From NCBI RefSeq assembly GCF_002532535.1, contig NZ_NQWI01000001.1, positions 1 through 64,000 on the forward strand: 64,000 nt of DNA, read 5' to 3'. This DNA comes from Candidatus Viridilinea mediisalina (GTDB lineage Bacteria > Chloroflexota > Chloroflexia > Chloroflexales > Chloroflexaceae). Shown one piece after another: positions 9,308 to 17,929 of this stretch. Each line of letters starts with the position of its first letter. The first letter of the stretch is position 1. The notes below the pieces were generated by a model. That model was given only the letters and a program-made list of their open reading frames with translations. It did no database searches and was not told where the DNA came from. Made by a program: the position numbers and the translations under genes.

Positions 9308-9336
9308 GTCGTTCCTTCCTTGACATTGGATTGAAT

Positions 9337-9353
9337 GAGGCAGACGTTGCCTC
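9337..9353. promoter_or_regulatory. Possible operator upstream of the importer operon
   Basis: Inverted repeat GAGGCA-N5-TGCCTC 30 bp before the start of the binding-protein gene. It does not match the palindrome upstream of the lacI-type gene, so assignment to that regulator is doubtful. Confidence 0.25.
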
Positions 9354-9467
9354 TTGCGGGTTTGCTTGATTAGAGCGGCCTAGAATCAACACCACCTCCT
9401 TTCATAGGAAATAGCATACAGGAAATAGGATATAGGTTTGCGGCATCAGGATGTGCTGAATGCCTCC

Positions 9468-9535
9468 AAGCTGTTCATCTGTTCATCCGTTCCCCTGTTC
9501 CTCTGTTCATTCGTTCCTCTGTTCACCTGTTCTTC
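9468..9535. repeat. Degenerate CTGTTCxT tandem repeat
   Basis: About eight degenerate copies of CTGTTCAT/CCGTTCCT. The right edge overlaps the last codons of the LacI-family gene, so the repeat has reached into its 3' end. Confidence 0.6.
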
Positions 9536-10530
9536 ATACTCGTGCGTCGGACGACCAACTCGACGGGCAAGCGCTCGGCGGGTGGTGGTGCTGCCCCGCT
9601 CAAGAGCAGAAAGAGCAACTCAACTGCACGGGCACCGCTCTCAAAGAGGGGCTGGCGCACGGTGGTGAGGCCCAGATATTCAGCAATGTCAATGTCATCG
9701 AAGCCCACCACCGCGAGGGCTTCAGGGACAGGAAGGTGGAGGTCGCGTGCCGCTTCTAGCACCCCCATTGCCTGCGTATCACTCGCCGCAAAGATGGCGG
9801 TGGGAGGTTCAGGCAAGTGTAGCAACTCACGCGCCAACACGCGGGCTTCGTAGCGTCCATGCAGGCCGTGGCGCTCATAGGCGGGGTTCAAAGGCAGCTT
9901 GGCCGCTGCAAGCGCCTGCTGATAGCCAAGCATGCGGTCGCGGCTACTGGTAAAATTGAAGGTCAGGGGGTCCGTTTCAGGATCACCGATAAAGGCAATG
10001 CGGCGATGGCCCAACGCGATCAGATGGCTCGTCGCCAAGTGCCCGCCCGCCACATCATCAATGCTAACCCCTGGCAAGCCCTCGGCGCAAGTGTCAATCA
10101 GCACAACTGGCAGATGCGCTTCGCGCAGCGCCACGGCCTCATCAGGGCGCGGGGCCAACGAGACCAGCAAAAGCCCATCGGCACGATCATTACGCACCGC
10201 TTCGCGCAAACACTCGTCGCGCCGCTCGACCGCCTCAACATTAAAGACCACCAAATGGTAGCCGGAGGCCGTCAAGGTTGCTTCAATCCCCCGGAGCCGC
10301 TCAACGACCGAAGGGCGCGTAAAGAAGGGCGCAATTGTGGCGACGGTGAGCGTTTTGCCCAAGGCGAAGTTACGGGCAATTTGGCTGGGATTATAGCGCA
10401 ATTCAGCCATCACCGCGAGGACGCGCTGGCGCGTGGCCGCACTCACCAAGGGGCTATTGTTCAGCACCCGCGAGACGGTGCCTAGCCCCACCCCAGCGAC
10501 CCTTGCAACATCACGAATCGTAGCAGCCAT
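9523..10530 (-). CDS. LacI-family transcriptional regulator
   Basis: 335 aa from the ATG at 10530. An upstream start (10572) would add 14 residues before the typical first helix. Residues 1-60 are the LacI HTH and hinge (ATIRDVARVAGVGLGTVSRV, NPSQIARNF), followed by a periplasmic-binding-protein-like sensor fold (ADGLLLVSL, LPVVLIDT, VVGFDDIDIAEYL). It is encoded just upstream of the sugar importer on the same strand, so repression of that operon, released by a sugar, is the likely job. A 14-bp palindrome 48 bp upstream suggests autoregulation. Confidence 0.93.
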   Translation of the reverse strand: MAATIRDVARVAGVGLGTVSRVLNNSPLVSAATRQRVLAVMAELRYNPSQIARNFALGKTLTVATIAPFFTRPSVVERLRGIEATLTASGYHLVVFNVEAVERRDECLREAVRNDRADGLLLVSLAPRPDEAVALREAHLPVVLIDTCAEGLPGVSIDDVAGGHLATSHLIALGHRRIAFIGDPETDPLTFNFTSSRDRMLGYQQALAAAKLPLNPAYERHGLHGRYEARVLARELLHLPEPPTAIFAASDTQAMGVLEAARDLHLPVPEALAVVGFDDIDIAEYLGLTTVRQPLFESGARAVELLFLLLSGAAPPPAERLPVELVVRRTSMKNR

Positions 10531-10577
10531 AAGACCTATCCAAACCCTGATCAACACTGATGGGCTTGGCACCCCCT

Positions 10578-10591
10578 TGGAACTAGTTCCA
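10578..10591. promoter_or_regulatory. Candidate LacI-family operator (autoregulation)
   Basis: Perfect 14-bp palindrome TGGAACTAGTTCCA with a CG-poor centre, located upstream of the regulator start. Size and position fit a LacI-type operator, but no second copy was seen in front of the importer genes. Confidence 0.45.
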
Positions 10592-10659
10592 TCCTAGCAC
10601 AAAAGCGACGCATGTCAAGGGGAGATGGTATGATGGGCAGGGCTACGCCCATAATTCCA

Positions 10660-10702
10660 TTTTGTTGCGTGTTGGCGGCGAAGCCGCCAACACGCAACAA
10701 AA
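10660..10702. terminator. Hairpin between divergent units
   Basis: A perfect 20-bp stem from TTTTGTTGCGTGTTGGCGGC and its complement with a 3-nt loop. It shares the TTGTTGCGT outer arm with the hairpin at 5178-5224, so it is a dispersed hairpin as well as a possible terminator. Confidence 0.5.
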
Positions 10703-10705
10703 ATT

Positions 10706-10821
10706 GTTAGCGCGAAGAAGCCTTGGGTTCGCCGCCACCGCGACGCTGGCTCGGTGGTTGAGCCTGCCGAAACCAGCCTGTCGAAGCCAAGCGGCGCGGC
10801 CCAGGACTTTTTCGTGCTAAC
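10706..10821. repeat. GTTAGCGCGAA...TTCGTGCTAAC dispersed repeat, copy 1
   Basis: The ends are inverted (GTTAGCGCGAA / TTCGTGCTAAC) and the core contains GAGCCTGTCGAAGCC-like words. Related copies are at 14207-14378 and 20491-20587. Confidence 0.65.
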
Positions 10822-10921
10822 CAAAAATTATAGATGGTTTGGGAGAGGCGCAGCCGCACCCAAACCCCCGCCGGGCGGCTGCGCCGCCACCCAGTAACAA
10901 AAAAAGTACGGAGGAACCAAC

Positions 10922-11806
10922 ATGCATGAGCGAATCGGCTTCATCGGGCTTGGAATTATGGGGCAAGGCATGGCCGCCAATCTGCTCAAGGCGGGCTATG
11001 GGCTGACTGTCTGGAATCGTAGCACGGCACGGGCGGATGCGCTGGTGGCGGCGGGGGCAGTGCGGGCCAATAGCCCGGCTGATCTGGCAGCCACATGTAG
11101 CATCATCTGCTCGTGTGTCAGTGATACCCCCGATGTGCGCGACGTGCTCTTGGGTGAACAGGGGGTCATTCAGGGGGCTACGGCAGGCAGCCTGGTGATC
11201 GATTTTAGCACAATTAGCCCCCAAGGGGCTCGTGAGATTGGCTTGGCCTTTGCGGCTCGTGGCATGCACTTCCTCGATGCGCCCATCAGTGGGGGCAGCG
11301 AAGGAGCCAAAAACGGCACCCTCAGCATTATGGTGGGCGGTGAGGCTGAACAGGTGGCGCGGGCGATGCCCTACCTGCAAGCTATGGGCAAAACGATCAC
11401 CCACGTAGGGGCCAGCGGGGCGGGCCAGACGGTCAAACTGGTCAACCAGATTCTGGTGGTGGGCACCATGCAAGCCATGAGCGAAGCGTTGGTCTTTGCC
11501 GAGGCCAGCGGGGTTGACCTGCACACCATGCTTGCAGCGGTAAGCGGCGGGGCTGCTGGCAGTTGGACCTTGAGCAACCGTGGGCCGCAGTGCATCGAGC
11601 ATGACTGGCGTCCCGGCTTTACCATTGATCTGCAGCAGAAGGATCTGCGCCTCGTGCTTGAAGCAGCGGATCAGGTGGGCGCACCCATGCTGATCACCAG
11701 CCAGATAGCCCAACTCTACCGCGCATTGCAACAGAGCGGCCTGGGTCACGAGGGCAACCACGCCCTGATCAAGGCGGTAGCACGTTTGAGTGGGCGCGAG
11801 TGGTGA
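10922..11806 (+). CDS. NAD(P)-dependent beta-hydroxyacid dehydrogenase (3-hydroxyisobutyrate / tartronate semialdehyde reductase family)
   Basis: 294 aa, normal for the family. A strong GGAGG lies 6 bases before the ATG. The Rossmann motif IGFIGLGIMGQGMA is at residues 5-18, the substrate motif DAPISGG at 119-125, and the catalytic Lys172 in GAGQTVKLVNQ. It oxidises or reduces a small beta-hydroxyacid in the cytosol; the exact substrate cannot be told from sequence. It begins the + strand run of genes but is separated from the next by 51 bp. Confidence 0.93.
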   Translation: MHERIGFIGLGIMGQGMAANLLKAGYGLTVWNRSTARADALVAAGAVRANSPADLAATCSIICSCVSDTPDVRDVLLGEQGVIQGATAGSLVIDFSTISPQGAREIGLAFAARGMHFLDAPISGGSEGAKNGTLSIMVGGEAEQVARAMPYLQAMGKTITHVGASGAGQTVKLVNQILVVGTMQAMSEALVFAEASGVDLHTMLAAVSGGAAGSWTLSNRGPQCIEHDWRPGFTIDLQQKDLRLVLEAADQVGAPMLITSQIAQLYRALQQSGLGHEGNHALIKAVARLSGREW

Positions 11807-11857
11807 AGCGGTGAATCCATGTTGACGCCGTGACACTCGTATAGGTATACTGATGCT

Positions 11858-13150
11858 GTGAATAGGTCGCTCCACAAGCAACTGCAACGTTTAGCCAGTG
11901 ATCGCTGGGCGCGGCGCGGGCTGCGTTTGCTGCTGCGTGCCGCGATGCTCGCCCTGCTGTTGCTTGGTGGGACTGCGGCGCTCCAGTTGTTCAGTGAATA
12001 TACCCCCAACTGGGCTTGGGTCAATGCGGCTGCACTGACCTGCATCGGCGTGGGGGCCGCGTTGGTGCTACGCCGTCCCTTGGCCCCATCTGAGGTTGCG
12101 CGTGATCTCGACCGGCGCTTTCGGCTCAATGAGCAGTTGAGTACCGCTCTGGAGATCGCTCAGCCAACCAATGGGGTTACCCACTGCCTACACGAGCAGT
12201 CGCGCCGGACGATGCACCGTTTGCAGCCGCAGATCGCGTTGCAGCAGGTTGTGCCTCGGCGCGAGGTGGTGGCCACGGCGTTGCTGCTGTTTACGATGGG
12301 GGGCTTGCTGCTGCTCAACTACTTCAATGAGCGTGAGGTTTTGGCCCAAGCCGGGCCTGATCCGCCGCCCGTAGCTACCGAACCGGCGCTCGTTGTGCCG
12401 CCCCCACCCCTCGAAGCCCCGCCGCCGCCACAGCCCTTCATGGCTACCGAATCCGACATGATCGGTGAGGCGCTGGTGCCACTCACAGACCCCAACGATC
12501 TTGCTGCCGCTGCGGCCTTGGCCGAGGCGCTACGCAACCAGAGTGTGACTCGCCCGGCTGCTGAGGCGCTCGACCGGGGCAATGCTGCTGAGGCGGCCCA
12601 GCAGTTGCGCGACCTGGCCGATCAAGCAGCCAGCCTCGCCTCTGAGACGCGGGGCGAACTGGCCCAAGGCTTGCGCCAAGCGGCCAACCAGATTGAGCCA
12701 TTGAATCCTGCATTGGCCAACCAGGTGCGTGGTGCCGCCGATGCTCTGGCGACTACCGGCGTTGATCCGGCCCAAGGGTTTGAGGGCTTGGCCGCTGCGC
12801 TTGAGCAGTTGGCCCAAGGCCAGCGCCCTAGCCAACAGGCGGATGGCAGCGGTAACCCGGCTGGTGGTGGTGGTGGTGCGAGTGGGCAACACCTCGCGGG
12901 CCAGCAGCGCGAGAGCGTCAACCAGCGTCTGGGGGTGGATGGGGTACCCCTAGAGCTTGAGAGCGACGGGCCAGGTGGTGGGGCCACGGGTGGCGCTGCT
13001 TCAGATTTGCCGCTTAGTGCCAGTGAGGGTGGTACTGGGGCCACATTTGCACGGGGCAGCCCTGATAGTAACCGAGTAGAAGTGGGTGGCGATCCGCTAC
13101 GGATTCCGCTCGATCTGCGTGATGTGGTTCAAGACTATTTTTCGCCGTAA
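11858..13150 (+). CDS. Membrane protein of a DUF58/VWA cluster
   Basis: 430 aa with a GTG start. Three hydrophobic segments (about 24-44, 48-66 and 130-152) are followed by a proline-rich linker (PPPLEAPPPPQP) and a long Ala/Gln-rich helical region (220-320) that could form coiled coils, then a Gly/Ser-rich tail. No named family is recognised. Proteins of this build often precede DUF58 genes in Bacteroidetes-aerotolerance (Bat)-like clusters. Its last 29 bp overlap the DUF58 gene, so the two are coupled. Confidence 0.75.
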   Translation: MNRSLHKQLQRLASDRWARRGLRLLLRAAMLALLLLGGTAALQLFSEYTPNWAWVNAAALTCIGVGAALVLRRPLAPSEVARDLDRRFRLNEQLSTALEIAQPTNGVTHCLHEQSRRTMHRLQPQIALQQVVPRREVVATALLLFTMGGLLLLNYFNEREVLAQAGPDPPPVATEPALVVPPPPLEAPPPPQPFMATESDMIGEALVPLTDPNDLAAAAALAEALRNQSVTRPAAEALDRGNAAEAAQQLRDLADQAASLASETRGELAQGLRQAANQIEPLNPALANQVRGAADALATTGVDPAQGFEGLAAALEQLAQGQRPSQQADGSGNPAGGGGGASGQHLAGQQRESVNQRLGVDGVPLELESDGPGGGATGGAASDLPLSASEGGTGATFARGSPDSNRVEVGGDPLRIPLDLRDVVQDYFSP

Positions 13151-14078
13151 GCAGCCCACGGCTGTGCCATCACCACTGCGCCCCAACGCCCCATCGGAGC
13201 GTCCGCTCTTCGATGAGCTCTTCCTACGCCGCATCGAGCGCATGAGCCTACAAGCGCAACGCACACTGCGCGGCAATCCGGCCAGTGGCGAGCATCGCAG
13301 CCAGCGCCAATTGCCCGCAACCATCTTTAGCGACCATCGGCCCTACAGTAGTGGCGACGATCTGCGCTACGTAGACTGGCATGTCTATGCACGCCAAAAC
13401 CAGGTCTTGGTCCGCTTAGGCGAAGCCGAACAGGATGTGCATGTCCACCTGCTGGTAGACGCCTCGCAAAGCATGCTCCTGGGCCAACCCCCGCGCCTAC
13501 GACTTGCCCAACAGCTTAGTGGCGCACTTGGCTACCTCGCCCTCGCCCACAGCGACCGTGTCCATGTTGTGCCCTTTGGCCCCAGCGCCGGACGCGCCTT
13601 TGGCCCCGTCCAAGGCAAAAGCCAAACGGTCGAACTGCTCCGCTTCATCACCCAGATCAAACCCCAACCCACCACCCAACTCACCGCTGTGCTCCAGCAC
13701 TACGCCCGCGCACATCCGCAGGGCGGCATACTGGTGATCTGCTCCGATCTGCTGGTACCCGACGGCCTTGACGAAGCCTTGCGCCTACTCAGCCCGCCGC
13801 GCTGGCAGACGTTGGTGCTGCACCTGCTCGATCAGCAGGATCTCCAGCCGGAACTGCGCGGCAGCCTCGAGCTTGAGGATAGCGAAACGGGCCAGCGGCT
13901 CGATCTAACGCTTGATGCGACCACACTGGCAGCCTACCAACGCAACCTAGAAGCCTGGCGCAGCCAACTCGCCCGCACATGCAGCCGCTACGCCGCCACC
14001 TACGCCCCACTCATGAGCCACTGGCCCCTTGAGCAGCAGGTAATTCCCTACCTGCGCCTGCGCCGCCTGTTGTGGTAG
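13122..14078 (+). CDS. DUF58 domain protein (Bat-cluster type)
   Basis: 318 aa from the ATG at 13122; a GTG at 13086 would add 12 residues. The DUF58 signature is clear: DHRPYSSGDDLRYVDWHVYARQ followed by a VWA-like LLVDASQSM strand. In related clusters (MoxR ATPase, DUF58, BatA/BatB) these proteins are thought to act in envelope stress or in assembling metal-dependent enzymes, but no biochemical function is firm. A MoxR gene is not seen here. The VWA partner lies 4.5 kb away at 18621, separated by inserted genes and repeats. Confidence 0.85.
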   Translation: MWFKTIFRRKQPTAVPSPLRPNAPSERPLFDELFLRRIERMSLQAQRTLRGNPASGEHRSQRQLPATIFSDHRPYSSGDDLRYVDWHVYARQNQVLVRLGEAEQDVHVHLLVDASQSMLLGQPPRLRLAQQLSGALGYLALAHSDRVHVVPFGPSAGRAFGPVQGKSQTVELLRFITQIKPQPTTQLTAVLQHYARAHPQGGILVICSDLLVPDGLDEALRLLSPPRWQTLVLHLLDQQDLQPELRGSLELEDSETGQRLDLTLDATTLAAYQRNLEAWRSQLARTCSRYAATYAPLMSHWPLEQQVIPYLRLRRLLW

Positions 14079-14146
14079 GATGGGTGGGTGGGGAGGGGAT
14101 GATTATTATGGATGGGCTTGGATAAGGCTTTGGAATGGACTAGATG

Positions 14147-14192
14147 GCCCTCACCCCCTACCCCTCTCCCACGTTGTGGGAGAGGGGCGAAG
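14147..14192. repeat. Dispersed hairpin repeat (inverted copy of 181-228)
   Basis: A 12-bp stem CCCCTCTCCCAC / GTGGGAGAGGGG around GTT, with the same CCCTCACCCCCTA flank as the copy at the left end of the window. Confidence 0.75.
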
Positions 14193-14206
14193 GCAACAAA
14201 GTTTTT

Positions 14207-14378
14207 GTTAGCGCGAAGAAGTTCTGGGCTCGTGGGGGGGCGTCGCGTTGGCTGAGCCTGTCGAAGCCACCGCGACGCTTGGCTCGGTGGCTGAGCCTGT
14301 CGAAGCCACCGCGACGCTTGGCTCGGTGGCTGAGCCTGTCGAAGCCACCGTCGCGGTCCAAGGCTTGTTCACGCTAAC
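14207..14378. repeat. GTTAGCGCGAA...TTCACGCTAAC repeat with 39-bp tandem core
   Basis: Inverted ends like those at 10706-10821 flank nearly three tandem 39-bp units that begin GGCTGAGCCTGTCGAAGCC. It is non-coding, between the DUF58 gene and the NACHT-SUMF1 gene. Confidence 0.75.
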
Positions 14379-14411
14379 AAGTTTTTTGCGTTCCTCTGCG
14401 TTCTTTTGCGG

Positions 14412-14447
14412 CAATCTGCAATCTGCAATCTACAATCGTAAATGGTA
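14412..14447. mobile_element. Half MITE, TACCA family, copy B (right end only)
   Basis: AATCTGCAATCTACAATCG and the right end GTAAATGGTA, followed by TTA, are intact; no left end is found. It stops 8 bp before the ATG of the NACHT gene, so it has replaced that gene's leader and any ribosome-binding site. Confidence 0.6.
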
Positions 14448-14455
14448 TTACACCC

Positions 14456-17074
14456 ATGAACCAACCCGATCCGCCCCAGCACATAGACCAATCCCAGCAG
14501 CAGGGTGGGATAAACTTCGGTGCGTTCAATCAGATCAAGGATGTCCACATCGGTGATGCGGTTCGGGGTGACAAGATCACCATCTTCCAGTTGATCACCT
14601 ATACGGGTGAGGCGGCTCCGCGCGATCCTGCTATGCGTGCGGCATTGCTTCGCGCCTACCGGAGCGAGGTTGCGCTGCGTTACGCCCAGTGGCGGCGGCG
14701 CTATGCCACGTTGCCGCTCGTGGCGCTGCCTGTGGCAACCCGCAGCGGGGCTGCGCCCCACTATGAGCGCGAGGAGCTCTTTTTTAGCACATGGCGTCAG
14801 GCGCTACGCACGGATGAGCAGCCCACAGGTGGCGAGGGCGCGCTCAGGCAGCACACCTTCACCGACCTGCGCGACGGGCTGGCCTGCTACAACCATATGT
14901 TGCTGCTGGGGCCACCAGGCGGCGGCAAAACCACCGCCCTCTGGCGGCTGGCGCTCGATAGTGCTGAATCCGGGCTGGAGGATGCCAATGCGCGGCTGCC
15001 GGTCTTTGTGCGTTTGGGTGGTTTGCAGCCTGACCAATCGCTGCGCGACCTGCTCCATGCCGATCTCGCCAGTGCGGTCTTTGTAGACGCCAATGGCCTG
15101 CGCTTCCCGCTCACAGGCCATCGCGCTCTCGCCGGATTGCTTGACGAGTTGTTGAGCGAGGGGCAACTGATTCTGCTCTGGGATGGCTTGAACGAAGTGC
15201 CGCGTAGCCGCTTTGCCAGTGTTGCCCAAGAGCTAGAGCGCTTTCGGCAAAACCATCCTGGGCGCATCGAAGGGCCACGCAACACAAGCGTCACCACCTG
15301 CCGCGCTGACGACCACGCGCTCTTACTGGAGGCGTCTGACGGCGACCCCTACCCGGTGCAGCGTGTGCGCATTGAGGGGCTGGATGGTGACACTATTCAG
15401 CAGATGGTGGTGGGGTTGCTGGGCGCGGAGCGGGGCGATGCTCTGCTGAAAGCATTGACTGAGCCAGCACATGCCGTCTTGGCCGAACTGGCCCGCACGC
15501 CACTGCTCTTGACGATGCTCTGCGACGTGTATGGCGCAACAAGCGAGCTCCCGCGCAACCGTGGCCAACTGTTGCAACGCTTTGTGAGCCACCGCTGGCA
15601 GTGGGAACAAGAGCGCCGTCCCGAAGGCTGGATCGCCGCTGCAGTACAGGAGCGTGCGCTGGCCCGCCTCGCCTACGCCATCACGGAGAGCAGCGGGCGT
15701 GGGACGAGTGTACTGTTGTCATGGGCAACGTGGTATCTACCTGTTGGAAGAGCAATTGATCTCACTGAGTTACTGCGGCAGGCTCAAGCCGCCGACCTCA
15801 TCGAATTGCTCGGCGATGGGGCGCAACTGCGCTTCAGCCACCAACTGGTGCAGGAGTATTTTGCAGCGGTAGAACTGCGCACTAAGTTGCAAGTGGCGAT
15901 GCGCTGGGGAAAATTACCGTTAGTTGGAGGATTGGCACAACAAAGATTCTTGCATCAATACGCCCGTCCCGGTGTACGCACCGGATGGGAGGAGACGCTG
16001 TTGCTGCTGGCGGGCCTTGAAGATGATACGGGTGTAGCTCGTGGGTTGATTCGTAGCTTTACCACTCAACCATTGCAAGCCGCTAAGCTGCTGATGGCCG
16101 ACGGCGGCGTGGTTGATGCGGGACTGCGTGATGAGATCTGCAGCGAAGCACTGCAGCAGATCGCAGCCCATCCGTTTGATCCTAAGCAGCGCCTTGATGC
16201 TGGGCAGGCGCTTGGGTTGCTTGGCGACCCGCGCTACCCCGTGAGCGAGCAGGAGTGGCGAACGAGCCTCGCAGCCCCTTCCACCACCTTGACCGACCAG
16301 GGCGAACACTACTGGCGCTACGTGCCAAGCGGAACCTACCGCATCGGCGGATGGAAGGAAGGAGAGCCAGCAGCCGATCTCACCCTGCCCGCCTTCTGGA
16401 TCGCCCGCCTGCCGATCACCGTCGCGCAATTCGCCCGCTTCGTGACCGAGGGCTACCGCGACGAGAGCTACTGGACGACCAATGGACTGTATTGGCATGG
16501 CGAGCGTACTGAGCGTAAATGGGGCAATCCGGATTACAGTGCAGCAAACCAGTCGGTGGTAATCACGACATGGTACGAAGCCAGCGCCTGCTGTGCATGG
16601 TTGAGCCGCCAACTAACTGATCTCTTACCCCCTGATTACATCCTGCGCCTGCCCAACGATGCGGAGTGGGAGATTGCTGCTGCATATGCCGGGTCGAAAG
16701 TGCGTCGGGCGTATCCTTGGGGTAACGACGCACCCACCTCGGAGCATGCGGTCTATGACGCTTGGCAGATCAACGCCCCCGCCCCCGTGGGCCTCTGCCC
16801 AGCGGGCATGGCCGCTTGTGGGGCGCTCGATCTGGCGGGCAATGTCTGGGAGTGGGCAAGCAGTAGCTACCATGCATACCCTGGGGGGGCTGCTGTGTTG
16901 GCAAAAGACTTTACATACGATGATCGGAATGTATCCGTTCGAGGGGGCGCATTTTGGAGTGGAAACACAAGCGTTCGCTGTGGAGTGCGCTACAGGCTTC
17001 ATTCCTACCTCAGGCACTACGACCCTGGATTTCGGGTTATTCTCGCCCCTCGCGCTCGCACAAGCGATGGTTAG
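14456..17074 (+). CDS. NACHT-family STAND NTPase fused to a SUMF1 / C-type-lectin-fold domain
   Basis: 872 aa. Residues 1-60 are a Gly/Gln-rich leader (QQGGINFGAFNQIKDVHIG) that resembles short adaptor regions of other STAND proteins. The NACHT module spans about 145-480: Walker A GPPGGGKTT at 152-160, a strand LPVFVRLGGL, Walker B LILLWDGLNEVP at 238-249. A helical region follows. A SUMF1 (formylglycine-generating-enzyme-like) domain fills about 615-866, with FWIARLPITVAQFARF, LPNDAEWEIAAAY, LAGNVWEWASS and the terminal SVRGGAFWSG...GFRVI. In such fusions the SUMF1 fold is usually thought to bind ligands rather than make formylglycine. A defence or signalling sensor role is inferred. No Shine-Dalgarno sequence is visible because a half MITE abuts the ATG. 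Confidence 0.88.
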   Translation: MNQPDPPQHIDQSQQQGGINFGAFNQIKDVHIGDAVRGDKITIFQLITYTGEAAPRDPAMRAALLRAYRSEVALRYAQWRRRYATLPLVALPVATRSGAAPHYEREELFFSTWRQALRTDEQPTGGEGALRQHTFTDLRDGLACYNHMLLLGPPGGGKTTALWRLALDSAESGLEDANARLPVFVRLGGLQPDQSLRDLLHADLASAVFVDANGLRFPLTGHRALAGLLDELLSEGQLILLWDGLNEVPRSRFASVAQELERFRQNHPGRIEGPRNTSVTTCRADDHALLLEASDGDPYPVQRVRIEGLDGDTIQQMVVGLLGAERGDALLKALTEPAHAVLAELARTPLLLTMLCDVYGATSELPRNRGQLLQRFVSHRWQWEQERRPEGWIAAAVQERALARLAYAITESSGRGTSVLLSWATWYLPVGRAIDLTELLRQAQAADLIELLGDGAQLRFSHQLVQEYFAAVELRTKLQVAMRWGKLPLVGGLAQQRFLHQYARPGVRTGWEETLLLLAGLEDDTGVARGLIRSFTTQPLQAAKLLMADGGVVDAGLRDEICSEALQQIAAHPFDPKQRLDAGQALGLLGDPRYPVSEQEWRTSLAAPSTTLTDQGEHYWRYVPSGTYRIGGWKEGEPAADLTLPAFWIARLPITVAQFARFVTEGYRDESYWTTNGLYWHGERTERKWGNPDYSAANQSVVITTWYEASACCAWLSRQLTDLLPPDYILRLPNDAEWEIAAAYAGSKVRRAYPWGNDAPTSEHAVYDAWQINAPAPVGLCPAGMAACGALDLAGNVWEWASSSYHAYPGGAAVLAKDFTYDDRNVSVRGGAFWSGNTSVRCGVRYRLHSYLRHYDPGFRVILAPRARTSDG

Positions 17075-17810
17075 CCGCCGATGGGCCGGGCGTAGCAGCG
17101 GCCTTTGGGGTGCGTTATGGGCATGGCTCCCTTGGGGGCCGCTGCTACGCCCCTACGTTGTGTGGTGATGGATTGGCGATCTCCACCACACATTCATGGA
17201 AAACGCATGGCCTCCCATCGTAAGGGAAGCGGATGTTGTTGATTACCCCGTTGCTTTGCTTCCATGAGAGGCCGTAGGTAGTGCCGACTTTAGTCGGCTT
17301 CCCATCGCTGCCAAAGACCTCAGCCGACTAAAGTCGGCACTACGATGCCCGCACATGGACTATTCAGCATGACAGGCTGCTGGGGTACGTAACAATTTTT
17401 GCTTCCCTAAGGGAATGTAGGGGCGTAGCAGCGGCCCACCCCAAGAATCACCGCGCAGGAGGGAGCGTATGGGCCGCTGCTACGCCCTGCCCGGAGAAGA
17501 ACAAGAATCCGTCGCCATGCGAGGTGCGGGCATGGTTCTCTTGGGAGGGCGTAGCAGCGGCCTTTGGTTCACGATATGGGCATGGTTCCCTTGGGGGCCG
17601 CTGCTACGCCCCTACATGTGCGGTGCGCTGGGGGCATTGCCCGTTTCCTACATCCCCGTCGTAAGGCGATGTAGGGGCGTATTTGTCCACCGCGAATTCA
17701 TGAAAAACGCATGCATCCCCGTCGTAAGGCAATGTAGGGGCGTATTTGTTCACCACACATCCATGGTATGATGCAATCTTACGAGTGCGCGGCGATGAGG
17801 AGCGGGGGTG
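17075..17810. repeat. Non-coding repeat cluster
   Basis: No convincing gene in 735 bp. It holds three hairpins with arms GGGCGTAGCAGCGGCC / GGCCGCTGCTACGCCC (17088-17152, 17421-17486, 17547-17611); the composite TAGTGCCGACT repeat in reverse orientation (17278-17409); and a 41-bp direct repeat starting CATCCCCGTCGTAAGGC at 17651-17691 and 17714-17754. Confidence 0.75.
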
Positions 17811-17813
17811 TAA

Positions 17814-17915
17814 TACCAATTACCCTTGAACATGCCGTATTATCAAGAACGCTAAAGCCCATTGGGACGCCATGTTCGGCAATCTACAATCTGCAATCTA
17901 CAATCGTAAATGGTA
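17814..17915. mobile_element. MITE-like element, TACCA family, copy C
   Basis: 102 bp: left end TACCAATTACC, right end CGTAAATGGTA, flanked by TAA at 17811-17813 and 17916-17918. The right TAA is the start of the TAAGGAG ribosome-binding site of the Uma2 gene. Confidence 0.75.
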
Positions 17916-17929
17916 TAAGGAGAACCGCA

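Noticed and set aside
7622-9334. 570-codon + strand frame over the binding-protein gene
   Set aside because: Antisense to a clear lipoprotein gene; its own sequence has no domain and its GFGLIN repeats mirror the EPVDEP linker.
16900-17160. Diversity-generating retroelement with the SUMF1 end as variable region
   Set aside because: No reverse transcriptase and no second copy of this DNA was found in the window, so only the fold similarity remains.
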